A DNA stretch of 64,000 nucleotides from Photobacterium atrarenae (lineage in GTDB: Bacteria > Pseudomonadota > Gammaproteobacteria > Enterobacterales > Vibrionaceae): contig NZ_CP101509.1 of the NCBI RefSeq assembly GCF_024380015.1, positions 1,612,001 to 1,676,000 on the forward strand, read 5' to 3'. Of this stretch, positions 7,925 to 19,351 are shown piece after piece (positions within the stretch are counted from its first letter, which is position 1; the number at the start of each line of letters is the position of its first letter). The translations under genes and the position numbers were made by a program. The notes below the pieces were generated by a model. It saw only the letters and a program-made list of their open reading frames with translations, had not been told where the DNA came from and ran no database searches.

Positions 7925-9163
7925 TTATCCCAACTGTACCCATTGATCTTGATGCTCTGACGCAATTGAAGCTGAATGCGTTGCAAGTATAAACAGTGGT
8001 GATGCGCCAGATGAGCACTCAATTAAGGCTGAAACGAGTTTTCTTTGCCATGAAACATGCAACGATAATTCTGGTTCATCAATAGCTATAGCAGTTCCAT
8101 TTCTGGTACTAACTAAGGCAGTAACAAGCATATATAGAAGATGATATTCGCCAGAGCTTAACATTAGCTCATCAATTTCATCGCCTATAGCGCTATATAT
8201 TGTCAGACCTTTCTGGTAATCTACTGCGACTACTTTATCTGTCAAAAATTCACCAACGAGCTTTTCAAATTTGATTAGACGGTCTGAAATAAGTAGTCTT
8301 TCTGCATGTTTACTTTCAAGAGTTTCTACGTAAGCTTCGAGAGCAGATATCGCAGCAGTACTTTGTTTTGTGGAGTCTTTATCACTAAGTAAAGATGTAA
8401 GCTGCTCTATGTCACTCATGTTCAATGACAAACCAAATCGTGACATAGATGGTTCTGAGTCTTTAATAACATTTAAACGATCAATAAGTTGCTCAATGGT
8501 AACATCATTTACCTCTCCGCCTTGTAATCGTTTAATTATCTTAGGGAAAAGTTCAGGCCCTTCTGAAGTAAAGTACTTTCTGTAATCGACCTGAGCCTCT
8601 CTAACAAACCTGTGAACTTTTTGGGTTAGCTTTGAATTACGTTTATTTCCTCGAATTAGTTTACCTGATTTAGTACGTAGGTAATCTATATCTTCGTCTG
8701 ATTTGAGGTTAGTTCTATCACGCAGCGCACTTGAACGGTGTATATCTAAAGCCTCGAAGGATACTTGGGTAAACTTGGGTAGCGCAGCTTGTCGTAGCTT
8801 CTCTACATCGCTTTCACATAATTCGTTTGCAGGCCCTGGTTCTTTGAGACTCAAAGAGCAGGATAAGTCATTAAACGATACTTCTAAGGTTGAACTCGAA
8901 AGATCACTAGTAACGGTAAGTCTGTCTTCAGAGCTCAAGGTTAGCTCGGCAGAGCTAAATGGTACTTCTCGGAAAATAGAAAAATCTAATTTGAGTATGC
9001 CTTCAATCATGTTTAGGGCAGTAGTTTTGCCCACACCATTTTTTCCAACGATTACGCAAAGTCTTGCTTTGGAGCGAGAATCTACGTCGTTCTTCCTGAA
9101 GTCAATGGAGTGGTCATATTGTCCAAAGAGCTCACATACTCTAAAAGTTGTTATTTCGTACAT
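7925..9163 (-). CDS. AAA/ABC-type ATPase, AriA-like sensor (candidate PARIS system)
   Basis: A 412-residue SMC/OLD-like ATPase. Walker A is GKNGVGKT (residues 40-47), the ABC signature-like motif is LSSGEYHLL near 335-342, Walker B is AIAIDEPELSLH near 358-369, and the switch histidine is in ATHSAS near 393. The middle (about 100-320) is a charged, helical insert as in RecF/OLD-type proteins. The start at 9163 follows a GCTAGGG-containing leader. It is the first gene of a two-gene unit with the DUF4435 protein. An IS3 element ends 87 bases upstream of the start, so the native promoter may be partly replaced. OLD-family or other ATPase/TOPRIM defence pairs are the alternatives. Confidence 0.8.
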   Translation of the reverse strand: MYEITTFRVCELFGQYDHSIDFRKNDVDSRSKARLCVIVGKNGVGKTTALNMIEGILKLDFSIFREVPFSSAELTLSSEDRLTVTSDLSSSTLEVSFNDLSCSLSLKEPGPANELCESDVEKLRQAALPKFTQVSFEALDIHRSSALRDRTNLKSDEDIDYLRTKSGKLIRGNKRNSKLTQKVHRFVREAQVDYRKYFTSEGPELFPKIIKRLQGGEVNDVTIEQLIDRLNVIKDSEPSMSRFGLSLNMSDIEQLTSLLSDKDSTKQSTAAISALEAYVETLESKHAERLLISDRLIKFEKLVGEFLTDKVVAVDYQKGLTIYSAIGDEIDELMLSSGEYHLLYMLVTALVSTRNGTAIAIDEPELSLHVSWQRKLVSALIECSSGASPLFILATHSASIASEHQDQWVQLG

Positions 9164-9313
9164 TTTTTAACCCTAGCAAGCTAATCAATAAGCTAATGGC
9201 ATTGTATCATTATGCTACAAGTTTAAATAATTAATTTTAAAGTAATGTTCTGAATAGCCACCGACTTGATAGACACCTTTTAGTTAGACAAAATGACTAG
9301 CAGAGAGGTGCTT

Positions 9314-9592
9314 ATGAGCAGCAAGCGATACCCAGAAGAATTCAAAGTTGAAGCCGTCAAACAGGTTACTGAAAAAGGTCATAGTGTAGCCGATGTGGCA
9401 AATCGTTTAGGGACTACCACGCATAGCCTTTATGCGTGGATTAAACGCTACGGCTCAGATTCCTCCCAATATCAAGCCAAGTCCGATGAAAGTGCCGAAA
9501 TTCGTCGGCTCAAAAAGGAGCTGCAAAGAGTCACCGAAGAAAGGGACATATTAAAAAAAGCCGCGGTGTACTTCGCAAGCCAGTCCGACTGA
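9314..9592 (+). CDS. IS3-family transposase OrfA
   Basis: A helix-turn-helix protein of about 92 residues (RYPEEFKVEAVKQV, then HSVADVANRLGTTTHSLYAW) with a C-terminal leucine-zipper-like helix. The ATG at 9314 is preferred over that at 9293 because GAGAGGTG precedes it. Seven A residues followed by G (9553-9560) near the 3' end are a typical slippery site for the -1 frameshift that makes the OrfAB transposase in this family. Confidence 0.92.
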   Translation: MSSKRYPEEFKVEAVKQVTEKGHSVADVANRLGTTTHSLYAWIKRYGSDSSQYQAKSDESAEIRRLKKELQRVTEERDILKKAAVYFASQSD

Positions 9593-9639
9593 GGTACGCC
9601 TTTATCAAAGCCAATCAAGCTGTTTGGCCTGTTCGACGT

Positions 9640-10464
9640 ATGTGTAAAGTCCTTAGCATCCACCCAAGTGGTTATTATGCCTGGCTTAAGCAACCCGACA
9701 GCAGACAGGAGAAACGGCGTAAATACCTTCTCGGACTCATCAAGCAGTTCTGGCTGGAATCTGGTGGCGTTTATGGCTATCGAAAGATATACAGCGATTT
9801 ACGTGATGAAGGTGAATGTTGCGGTATCAACCAAGTTCACCGCTTGATGAAACGAGAAGGCTTACAGTCGCAAAGAGGATATCGAAAACCCAGGTCCAAA
9901 GTGGGCACAGAGAATGTCGTTGTTGCGAATAAGTTGGCCAGGGAGTTCAACCCGACTGCTCCAAATCAGTCTTGGGTGACCGATATCACGTATATAAAAA
10001 CTCACGAAGGTTGGCTATACCTCGCAGTCGTCGTTGACCTGTTCTCTCGGAGAGTGATTGGTTGGTCGATGAAAAGCAGAATAACGAAAGAGCTGGTGTT
10101 GGACGCGCTCCTGATGGCGATATGGCGACGCTCACCGTCAGAGAAGGTACTCGTGCATTCCGATCAAGGAAGCCAGTATACAAGTCATGACTGGGATAAA
10201 TTCTTAAAGCAGCACGGTCTGGAATCAAGCATGAGCCGTCGGGGCAACTGCCATGACAATGCGGTAGCTGAAAGTTTTTTCCAGTTACTGAAAAGAGAAA
10301 GAGTAAAGCGAAAGATCTATTCCACTCGGGAAGAAGCGCGGATGGATATCTTCGAATATGTCGAGATGTTCTACAACGTCAAACGCAGACACGGTTCCAA
10401 TAATCAGTTGTCACCAGTAGAGTATGAAAAGCGGTATGAAGAAAGGTTAATTAGTGTCTACTGA
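9640..10464 (+). CDS. IS3-family transposase OrfB (integrase catalytic domain)
   Basis: The DDE catalytic part. First Asp in WVTDITYIKT, second in VLVHSDQGSQYTS, and Glu in [18 protein letters not shown], with the DDE spacing of IS3. An HTH_21-like region (GVYGYRKIYSDL) lies ahead. The frame is open upstream of the ATG to the slippery A7G run, so the natural product is probably the OrfAB fusion. The ATG at 9640 is only the first ATG in this frame. Length is normal and no defect is seen. Confidence 0.93.
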   Translation: MCKVLSIHPSGYYAWLKQPDSRQEKRRKYLLGLIKQFWLESGGVYGYRKIYSDLRDEGECCGINQVHRLMKREGLQSQRGYRKPRSKVGTENVVVANKLAREFNPTAPNQSWVTDITYIKTHEGWLYLAVVVDLFSRRVIGWSMKSRITKELVLDALLMAIWRRSPSEKVLVHSDQGSQYTSHDWDKFLKQHGLESSMSRRGNCHDNAVAESFFQLLKRERVKRKIYSTREEARMDIFEYVEMFYNVKRRHGSNNQLSPVEYEKRYEERLISVY

Positions 10465-10867
10465 GTCGGTGGCTATTCAGTCGAAATTATTAGTTTACTT
10501 AACTGCGCTATTCTTTTTGTTCTACGGAGCTATTTTTGCTGTGTTCCCGGTAGAAATGGCAAACTTAATTACAGGCTCAAGCCCCAATTCTACGTCAGCA
10601 ACTATTGATTTTAGGGCTACGTATGGTGGAGCCCAGTTTGCAATCGGTCTTGCTTTGATACTCGTCCTCAAGATTAAGCAAGATGTCACTTTGGCTTTAA
10701 TCATTGTAGCTATTACATTGTTATCTATGGCGTTTGGTCGTCTAATAGGCATCTTGCTTGACGGTCAACCTAATACACTAATGTATGTTTATTTAGTTGC
10801 AGAGTTAGTTTTTGGGTTATTGGCTCTATACCTGAGAAAGTCAGAGGCACCGGTAGCCAATGCCTAA
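10454..10867 (+). CDS. DUF4345-like small membrane protein with IS-derived N-terminus
   Basis: A 137-residue protein with four predicted membrane helices (near 11-32, 52-70, 78-98 and 106-127), fitting the DUF4345 family of unknown function. The first eight codons (GTG TCT ACT...) lie inside the right end of the IS3 element. The native start is therefore gone, and the only available start is a GTG overlapping the orfB stop region, which could allow translational coupling. Whether it is expressed is doubtful. The stop overlaps GCCTAAC (10862-10868), a possible attC left end. Confidence 0.65.
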   Translation: MSTESVAIQSKLLVYLTALFFLFYGAIFAVFPVEMANLITGSSPNSTSATIDFRATYGGAQFAIGLALILVLKIKQDVTLALIIVAITLLSMAFGRLIGILLDGQPNTLMYVYLVAELVFGLLALYLRKSEAPVANA

Positions 10868-10868
10868 C
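10862..10868 (+). other. Possible attC left end GCCTAAC
   Basis: GCCTAAC overlaps the stop codon of the DUF4345 gene. It is the exact complement of GTTAGGC at 12800-12806, at the outer end of IS remnant C. The two could be the ends of one attC site split by IS110-type insertions. The bases after it do not resemble the attC at 2981, so this rests on the heptamers and position only. Confidence 0.35.
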
Positions 10869-11316
10869 ACATATGAGCCTTCTCGGTGTCAAGGGGTAAA
10901 GCGAACCCGTTGGCTGCGTAGCAGCCAATATTTCTGAACAACAAAGTTGTCTACTTCGCTTTGTCATTTTCGCCATTCATCATTGCTTACGGCAAACACA
11001 TATTGAGGGTCTCTTACTGCGGTCTCACCGCTGCCTGCCCGCTTTGCGGCAGGGCCACTAGACATGATTTCGTTAACCCGGACTGGCACTATTCAAAGAG
11101 ATGGTATTTTGAGGCCAGTTATTTTCAGGCTCAGCCTGGGTGTAAGCAACTTTGCTGTTTATTTTAATGCGCAACAATGGGCGGCTAATCAAAGCGAGGG
11201 GCTAGAATAACGCCTTGGCACAGCAAGCCCTGTGACAGTTTTTCGCTACGGTGCCGGGATTGCAGCGTGCTCATCTTCTGCACCAGTTAGACGATCAGCT
11301 CAGCCCATTGTGCGAC
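10869..11316. other. Non-coding stretch
   Basis: No convincing gene on either strand. A small perfect hairpin, TTGGCTGC/GCAGCCAA with loop GTA, lies at 10910-10928 without a clear T-run. The rest looks like decayed cassette or IS flank. Confidence 0.4.
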
Positions 11317-12088
11317 TTACCCGGGTAAGAACCGTTTTTCATCGAACACGGTTTTGTTCCTTAACATGAAGTAAACGCAGCGGCCTAGTTTGTGAGCAAG
11401 AACCGATAGGGCTTTGGCTTTACTCATCGGTTGATATACTGCCTGGCTTTGTCATTACCGCGTAAATAGAGCACAGCTGCTTCGGAGAAAGCCCATTTCA
11501 GGTGGGCGTTCCCGATCTTATTACCGCTGGTGCCATAGGTTTTTCCTGCAGATTCGGCTTTGCATTTTACCAACCGGGAATAGGACGCGAACTGCTGTAC
11601 TGTTGGGAACCGCTCGATGTGCCCGATCTCATACAAGGTGGTGAGTGCAAGGATGCGGCCGATACCGGGAATGGTTTTTAACAGTTGATAATCCTGCGCA
11701 CTGTGCTGTTTGGCATGCTGTTCAATAAAGTACTCCACGCTGGCGAGTTCCTGAGTATAAAAGGCGATAATGTTGAAAATGCATCAATCCGGTCATTTTT
11801 CGTCTTGCCGCCATGGATAGCCTTCATGTAAAGCGCATGACCAAGCACGAAATAATAGGCGTAGTCGAGGCAAAGATCGCTGACCCAATACCAGCAGTGC
11901 ATGCACTCGACGCCAACCACAATATTGTCGTGATAAGGTGCGAGGATCGCCAACAGTTCATCTCGGCTGGCACCAATCTTCTGGTGGATGACTTTATTGC
12001 CGCAGTTATCGAGGATGCAAACGTAGAGAATGCGCGCATGCAGATCAATACCACAGTAATAGTCGTGCTGTTGGTTATAAAATCTCAT
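11317..12088 (-). pseudogene. IS110-family transposase pseudogene
   Basis: The gene starts at 12088 with the RuvC-like N-terminus (YYCGIDLHARILYVCILD, VVGVECMHCWYW, KTKNDRIDA). Near 11780 roughly 100 codons are deleted and the frame changes. It resumes with the C-terminal Tnp_20 domain (LLKTIPGIGRILALTTLYEI, FASYSRLVKC, NAHLKWAFSEAAV). A second frameshift near 11425 separates the last segment (KAKALSVLAHKLGRCVYFML), ending at TAA 11317-11319. Two frame breaks and a deletion make it inactive. It belongs to a different lineage from remnants A, B and C. Confidence 0.88.
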
Positions 12089-12255
12089 TGAGTCTTCTCC
12101 GTGTTGGGTTTAGTCGCCTTCCAGCATAGTCAGCGATGGCTATGCTGTCGGAGAAGGCTCAATAAGTATCAGAGCAATCAAGGTGACCCGTTACACTCGG
12201 CATTATTGGTTTGGATCTCGGTGCGCTTTGCAGGTTTAGCGTGGGGCACCTTATT

Positions 12256-12799
12256 GCAGGCTACATGGACTCCCCCGGTTGTCAACAACAGCGTCAGGTA
12301 ATGCAAGGTTTGGGACTGCCGCTCTACATTCGGTCTGTTTATTGGCCTTCATGCCATGCCCCTGATGACAGGATGCGGTTGCGGTTCCTCATTCGTTAGC
12401 AGGTATCGAAAGTGCCCACCGCATGATCAGGTTTTTGCGTAAAAGGTCTGAACCTTATAGCATCATTGGCTATTGCTATGTTCAGTTTCTATATCGGTTG
12501 GTGCTCTGTATTGTCGTTCGCTCTTGGACCCAATGATCACGCGCCCGGTGCAGGAGCAAAATGGCTTGCTGCTCTGCCGATGACCGCGGGTGGGATATTG
12601 GCAAACATCGAGAAAATCTTTGACCGTATTGTTGTTTTCTTGAGCTATTCCTTGTCTTGGCGATCTTCTCCGTAGATACTGACGCAATGTTTAGTTAAAT
12701 CAATGCCAAAGACAGATTGTGATAGGGTCGTATCCGGCTTGTATGGAATCAGACTTACCCAGTGTGGCAAGACCTGATGAGGGAATGTCTATGTCATTC
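12256..12799 (-). mobile_element. IS1111/IS110-family remnant C
   Basis: The left 220 bases closely repeat 3097-3330. The right 200 bases match the transposase start and outer end of remnants A and B, again ending ATGTCATTC before an attC-like core. The transposase start codon has become CTA and the interior is deleted or scrambled; no ORF of useful size remains. Confidence 0.72.
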
Positions 12800-12806
12800 G
12801 TTAGGC
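12800..12806 (+). other. Cassette-like left boundary GTTAGGC
   Basis: GTTAGGC directly follows IS remnant C and precedes the DM13 gene by 16 bases. This is the same arrangement as GTTATGC before the secreted-protein gene at 2188. Confidence 0.5.
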
Positions 12807-12822
12807 GTTTATTATAATTGGT

Positions 12823-13305
12823 ATGATTATGAAGCGAAGAAAAATAATAACACTTATTGTGTCTCACTTATCCGTGGGAGGGGTTGGCGTTGCGTTAGGG
12901 ATGTATCTACTTCCTATTCTCATTGCACCACCATCACCAACCGAGTCTGAAATCACTAAAATATCTTCTCAAGCACTATATTCAGCGACTTTTAAAAAAG
13001 ACCTCAAAGATAGCGATACCTTTCACTGGGGTGAAGGCCAAGTTTCCATTACCTCTGATTTTATTACATTAGCGGGTAGTCTTGCACCTGGCCCTGATTA
13101 CAAGCTTTATCTGTCACCAGAATTTGTTGAAACTGAAGTTGATTTTAATCGATTGAAAACTGAGATGGCGTTCGTGGGGGATGTTGAGACTTTTGAAAAC
13201 TTTGTAGTCAGCGTACCACAAGATATTGACTTGTCGCGATATAATACTGTCGTAGTGTGGTGTGAGACATTTGGTGAATTTATTACATCAGCGAAGTACC
13301 AATAG
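12823..13305 (+). CDS. DM13-domain membrane-anchored protein
   Basis: A 160-residue protein with an N-terminal membrane anchor or signal (residues 9-35) and a C-terminal DM13 domain. FHWGEGQVSITSDFITLAGS, APGPDYKLYLSP and the closing block DLSRYNTVVVWCETFGEFIT carry the conserved cysteine. DM13 domains are beta-sandwiches suggested to act in extracytoplasmic redox reactions; the partner here is unknown. The second ATG (12829) is an equally possible start. No attC follows, so if this was a cassette its right end is lost. The gene is AT-rich like the rest of the accessory block. Confidence 0.82.
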   Translation: MIMKRRKIITLIVSHLSVGGVGVALGMYLLPILIAPPSPTESEITKISSQALYSATFKKDLKDSDTFHWGEGQVSITSDFITLAGSLAPGPDYKLYLSPEFVETEVDFNRLKTEMAFVGDVETFENFVVSVPQDIDLSRYNTVVVWCETFGEFITSAKYQ

Positions 13306-13404
13306 TATCGATTGACCTAAAAATCGCGCTACAAGATTTATATCCAAGGTGAGGGCAGGTCATCGTAATTAGTCTGGCGCTGAATGTGTGTTGAAAATAA
13401 CAAA

Positions 13405-13445
13405 AAGTAAAAAGCGGAACTTGATAAAGGCTCTCTGTTCCGCTT
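13405..13445 (-). terminator. Rho-independent terminator of the propeller gene
   Basis: Read on the minus strand, AAGCGGAAC and GTTCCGCTT form a 9-bp stem, followed by TTTACTTTTTG. It lies 20 bases beyond the stop of the propeller gene at 13465. Confidence 0.8.
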
Positions 13446-13464
13446 CTAAGTCCTGTGTTTGTGA

Positions 13465-15452
13465 TTACTTAAAACGGACTAATAAAATAATGCCGTTATT
13501 ATATCCTACGAATACTTCGTTCTCGTTTACGGGGTACAATAAGTCTATATAAGCATCATTGATCCCTTCAATATCTAAGGTTAACCGTGCTGTGACAGCA
13601 GCGCTCTCTAATTCAACAACCTGTAGGTATTGCGGCTGCGACGGCGAGGTTTTTTCTTTTTTTCTCATCGCGAGTACGGCGCGTTTGTCGTCAGCAAAGA
13701 TGTGCGCGCAGGTGATGAGATCATCGAACCGCAGTTGAGGGATCATTAAGCGGTCATTGTTTACATCAGTTGCCGTGAAAATACAGCAACGATTTTGCGA
13801 TTCGGGCAGATCGGGTTCTGCGCCGTATTCTATATAAACTTGGTGTAACGGCGTTGCAGTGCGGATTGGGTTGTGGTTAATATATAAGCCACCGTGACTG
13901 AGCCGCGAAGCATAATCTGTCACCCGCGTGTAGCTGTAATCACTGACATCAAATCGATATTGCGGGCCACTTTTGGCGGATAAGTAAAAGTTGTTCCCTT
14001 CGCGTACTGCATCGAAGAACATCATCTCGATCCGTTCTCGATGGAGGACTTCGCCATTGTCGCGGGAGACGACCAATAAATGACCCAGGTTACGTCGACC
14101 TCCTTCGCTCACAAAGAGCAGTCGCCGATCATCAATAATGCGGAGTACGCGGCACGGGGTCGGATAATGGTTGACAAAATTAGACAGCAGCTTTCCCGAG
14201 TTCAGGCAATAGCATTGAAGTTTGCTGCCGGCGACCCAGAGCTGCTCTCGTTCATCGTCGATCACAAACGTATTAAAGCTGATGCTCGACGGGTAGATGG
14301 TCTTGTATGGCTGGTGATGGTGTTTGTTCCAAAAGAGTATCTGATCATTGTGCGCGCTCACCCAGCGTTCGCTGTCAATGATATACAATTGCTTGATCTC
14401 TCCGTCAGGGTTGTTAGCCGGAGTGATTTCGGCGTTGTCCAGCGACCAATGATTGATGCGGTGGCCATGACCACTTAGGCTAAGACGGTCGGCCCGGTGG
14501 TTGAGCGCAATATTGCTGACAAACGGAGCGCAGGTCGTTTTTTGGATGAGATCACCTCGCTCGCTGTCGAGTATGAGCAGTTCACCCCGGTAGTCTATCG
14601 CGAGACGATTCTGACGCATGCACACCATCGAATAGGTGATTAAGGGATGTTGCCACCGTTCTTCGCCGTTGTGGCGATCAATGGCGGAGAGCATTTTATC
14701 GCTTTGCTTGATCACTAATATGCTGTTATGCAGCCCAACCAACTGACTGTTGTGGTCACATTGAAATAATGCCGCTGCTTTTCCGCCTGTGCGTGGCCAA
14801 GCCAGGATTGATTTTCCCCCCGCGGCGTACACGCTGTTACCCGTGGCAAAAACCTGGCTGATTTTGGCTCGCGCCCCTTTCAGCTCTAACATTGAATAGT
14901 CAGACAAGTGAAGCAGGAACAAACGATGGGTTCGGTTGGTGCTAGCAGAAATGGCGAGCTGCGCCGGCGCGTCGGAACTTTGATCTAAAAAATACAACGC
15001 GTTCACGGAGTGCTCAATTCGGAGCTCGGCCAGAATTGTTAGTGCGGAGTCGAGGAGGATGAAGCTGTTATCGTGAAAGGCGACGGCCAGTGTTTGGGCA
15101 TCATTGCTCAGGGCAATGGCGACAATGTCCTTATCGAATTCCTGACTGATGGTGCTTTTCAGATCATCATAGGCTGCGGGTAGAGGTGGGCTGTATCGGC
15201 CAGCAGTAACTTATTTTGAGCTGTGGCGAAGTGCCGCGCGTTAATGGATGTCAGCTCGTGAATCGCCTGGCCCGTATCGGCATTGAAGATTTCAATCCTG
15301 CTCTGGACGTTGGTGTAGTTGCTGCGGTAATAGCTGAGTAAGAAACGGTCATCACTGCTGTAGGTGAGCTGGGTGGCGGTGTTGCTACAGATCCACCGAG
15401 GGTGGCCGTAACGTTGAACGATCTTGGGTTCGGATATAGTTGGCGTGTCCAT
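13465..15452 (-). pseudogene. WD40/PQQ-like beta-propeller protein broken by one frameshift
   Basis: The reading frame starts at ATG 15452 (MDTPTISEPKIVQ) with AAGGAAG upstream. It runs about 90 codons to ADTAHLYPQP and then hits TGA near 15160. The adjacent frame continues seamlessly (AYDDLKSTISQEFDKDIVAI, then ALSNDAQTLAVAFHDNSFIL) into the long frame ending at 13465. One missing base near 15170 restores a single protein of about 660 residues. The sequence is made of repeating four-strand blades (for example LILDSERGDLIQ, LSLSGHGHRINHWSLD, QLWVAGSKLQCYCLNSGKLL), so it is a propeller scaffold without signal peptide. Function unknown. A recent mutation or a sequencing error would both explain the break. 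Confidence 0.75.
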
Positions 15453-15779
15453 CACCATCTTCCTTGCTAGTATGAAATCGGACGAATATATCCAGTTCAG
15501 TTGCTGTCTGCAAATTTTCGTTTGGATCTTGGGAGCACAGTAACCAAAGCTATCATTGTAGTTATCGCCGTCAGCTGCTTTATTGCTCGATACATCGGGG
15601 TTATTGTTTATGGCATCGATTTTGATTGGGATTGGTGCTGGCCTCGTCATATCCCAGCTTGTTGTAAAAAATGATGAAGAAAGCTGAATGGGTCGTGAGC
15701 TGAAGGATAGGCTGAGTCTGAGTTATCGATTACGCGCTGATAGCCGTTGAGATAGTCATCCCCTGAAACGAACAGCAAC

Positions 15780-15809
15780 AAAAAGGCGAACCGAGTAGTT
15801 CGCCTTTTT
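15780..15809 (-). terminator. Bidirectional Rho-independent terminator after gcvP
   Basis: AAAAAGGCGAAC (15780-15791) and GTTCGCCTTTTT (15798-15809) form a perfect 12-bp stem with a 6-base loop and T-runs on both strands. It lies 40 bases beyond the gcvP stop. Confidence 0.92.
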
Positions 15810-15849
15810 ATTTCAAGTGACCCCGCTGCGTGAGCAGGGCTTAACCCGA

Positions 15850-18729
<2,880 letters not shown>

Positions 18730-18805
18730 GGTTCTTTCCTGAACGGTTGCTGCTAGTCGTGCCTGAGCAATTGCACGCTAGCGGGAAGTCATCGAGAGTG
18801 GATTG

Positions 18806-18841
18806 AAAAACGGCTTTTAAGGGGTTAGGTCTTAAAAGCCG
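18806..18841 (-). terminator. Terminator-like hairpin between gcvH and gcvP
   Basis: On the minus strand, CGGCTTTTAA and TTAAAAGCCG form a 10-bp stem with an 11-base loop, followed directly by TTTTTC. It starts 9 bases past the gcvH stop. It may lower gcvP transcription relative to gcvH, or gcvP may also have its own promoter. Confidence 0.7.
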
Positions 18842-18849
18842 GTGTTTCA

Positions 18850-19227
18850 TTAATCTTCTTCGATAGACGCCAGATATTTCTCGCCGTCGATAAGCTTGCT
18901 TAGCTCTTCAACATCTTCAACTTTGATTTTAGCAATCCAGCCACCTTCATACGGTTCTTCGTTGATCAGCTCAGGGCTATCTTCCAGCTCTTCGTTGATT
19001 TCAACAATTTCACCGGTCACAGGCGCATAAATGTCAGAGGCAGCTTTTACAGACTCGACCAGAGAGAAAGACTCACCGGCTTCTGTTGAATCACCAACTT
19101 CCGGAAGGTCGACGAATACGACATCGCCCAGCAGGCCTTGCGCGTGATCAGAGATCCCCATCGTCACGGTACCGTCACCATTGTCACGCACCCACTCGTG
19201 GCTTTCAGCGAACTTCAAATTTTCCAT
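18850..19227 (-). CDS. gcvH: Glycine cleavage system H protein
   Basis: The lipoyl carrier of the glycine cleavage system, 125 residues, normal length. The lipoylated lysine is Lys61 in [10 protein letters not shown], within the typical flattened beta-barrel. The start is supported by AAGGAG 8 bases upstream. It lies between glyA (124 bases upstream) and gcvP (120 bases downstream) on the same strand, so its product works directly with both neighbours and with GcvT across the divergent promoter region. Confidence 0.98.
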   Translation of the reverse strand: MENLKFAESHEWVRDNGDGTVTMGISDHAQGLLGDVVFVDLPEVGDSTEAGESFSLVESVKAASDIYAPVTGEIVEINEELEDSPELINEEPYEGGWIAKIKVEDVEELSKLIDGEKYLASIEED

Positions 19228-19273
19228 TTATAACTCCTTGCGCAATGCTTATGCATTTTCTTGTCAATTTTCA

Positions 19274-19294
19274 GGCCCGGTCACTGCCCGGGCC
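19274..19294 (-). other. GC-rich hairpin between glyA and gcvH
   Basis: GGCCCGG (19274-19280) pairs with CCGGGCC (19288-19294) around a 7-base loop. No T-run follows on the minus strand, so it is more likely an mRNA processing or stability element than a terminator. Confidence 0.45.
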
Positions 19295-19351
19295 AGGATT
19301 TCCATTACAGGGACCAGGGACCGTAGGGATCCATGGTCTTGTCCTTGTTGA

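Larger units (their letters stand above)
9251..10479 (+). mobile_element. IS3-family insertion sequence
   Basis: A complete 1.23-kb element with 5'-TGA...TCA-3' ends. Left end: TGAATAGCCACCGACTTGAT. The right end, read inward, is TGAATAGCCACCGACTCAGT, continuing to a shared AGACAC. It carries orfA and orfB in overlapping frames. The flanks TTC and GTC do not form an obvious 3-bp duplication. Confidence 0.9.

Noticed and set aside
10869..11010. Full attC directly after the DUF4345 gene
   Set aside because: GCCTAAC is present, but no complementary GTTAGGC or Vibrio-type inner repeat follows within 140 bases; only the split-site idea remains.
11813..12091. 92-codon + strand ORF opposite the IS110 pseudogene
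   Set aside because: It is antisense to recognisable transposase sequence.
2188..13305. CRISPR array or prophage in the accessory block
   Set aside because: The repeats present are IS ends and an attC site; there are no regularly spaced short repeats and no phage structural genes.
14080..14478. 132-codon + strand ORF inside the propeller gene
   Set aside because: It is antisense to well-formed propeller repeats; composition is that of a shadow frame.
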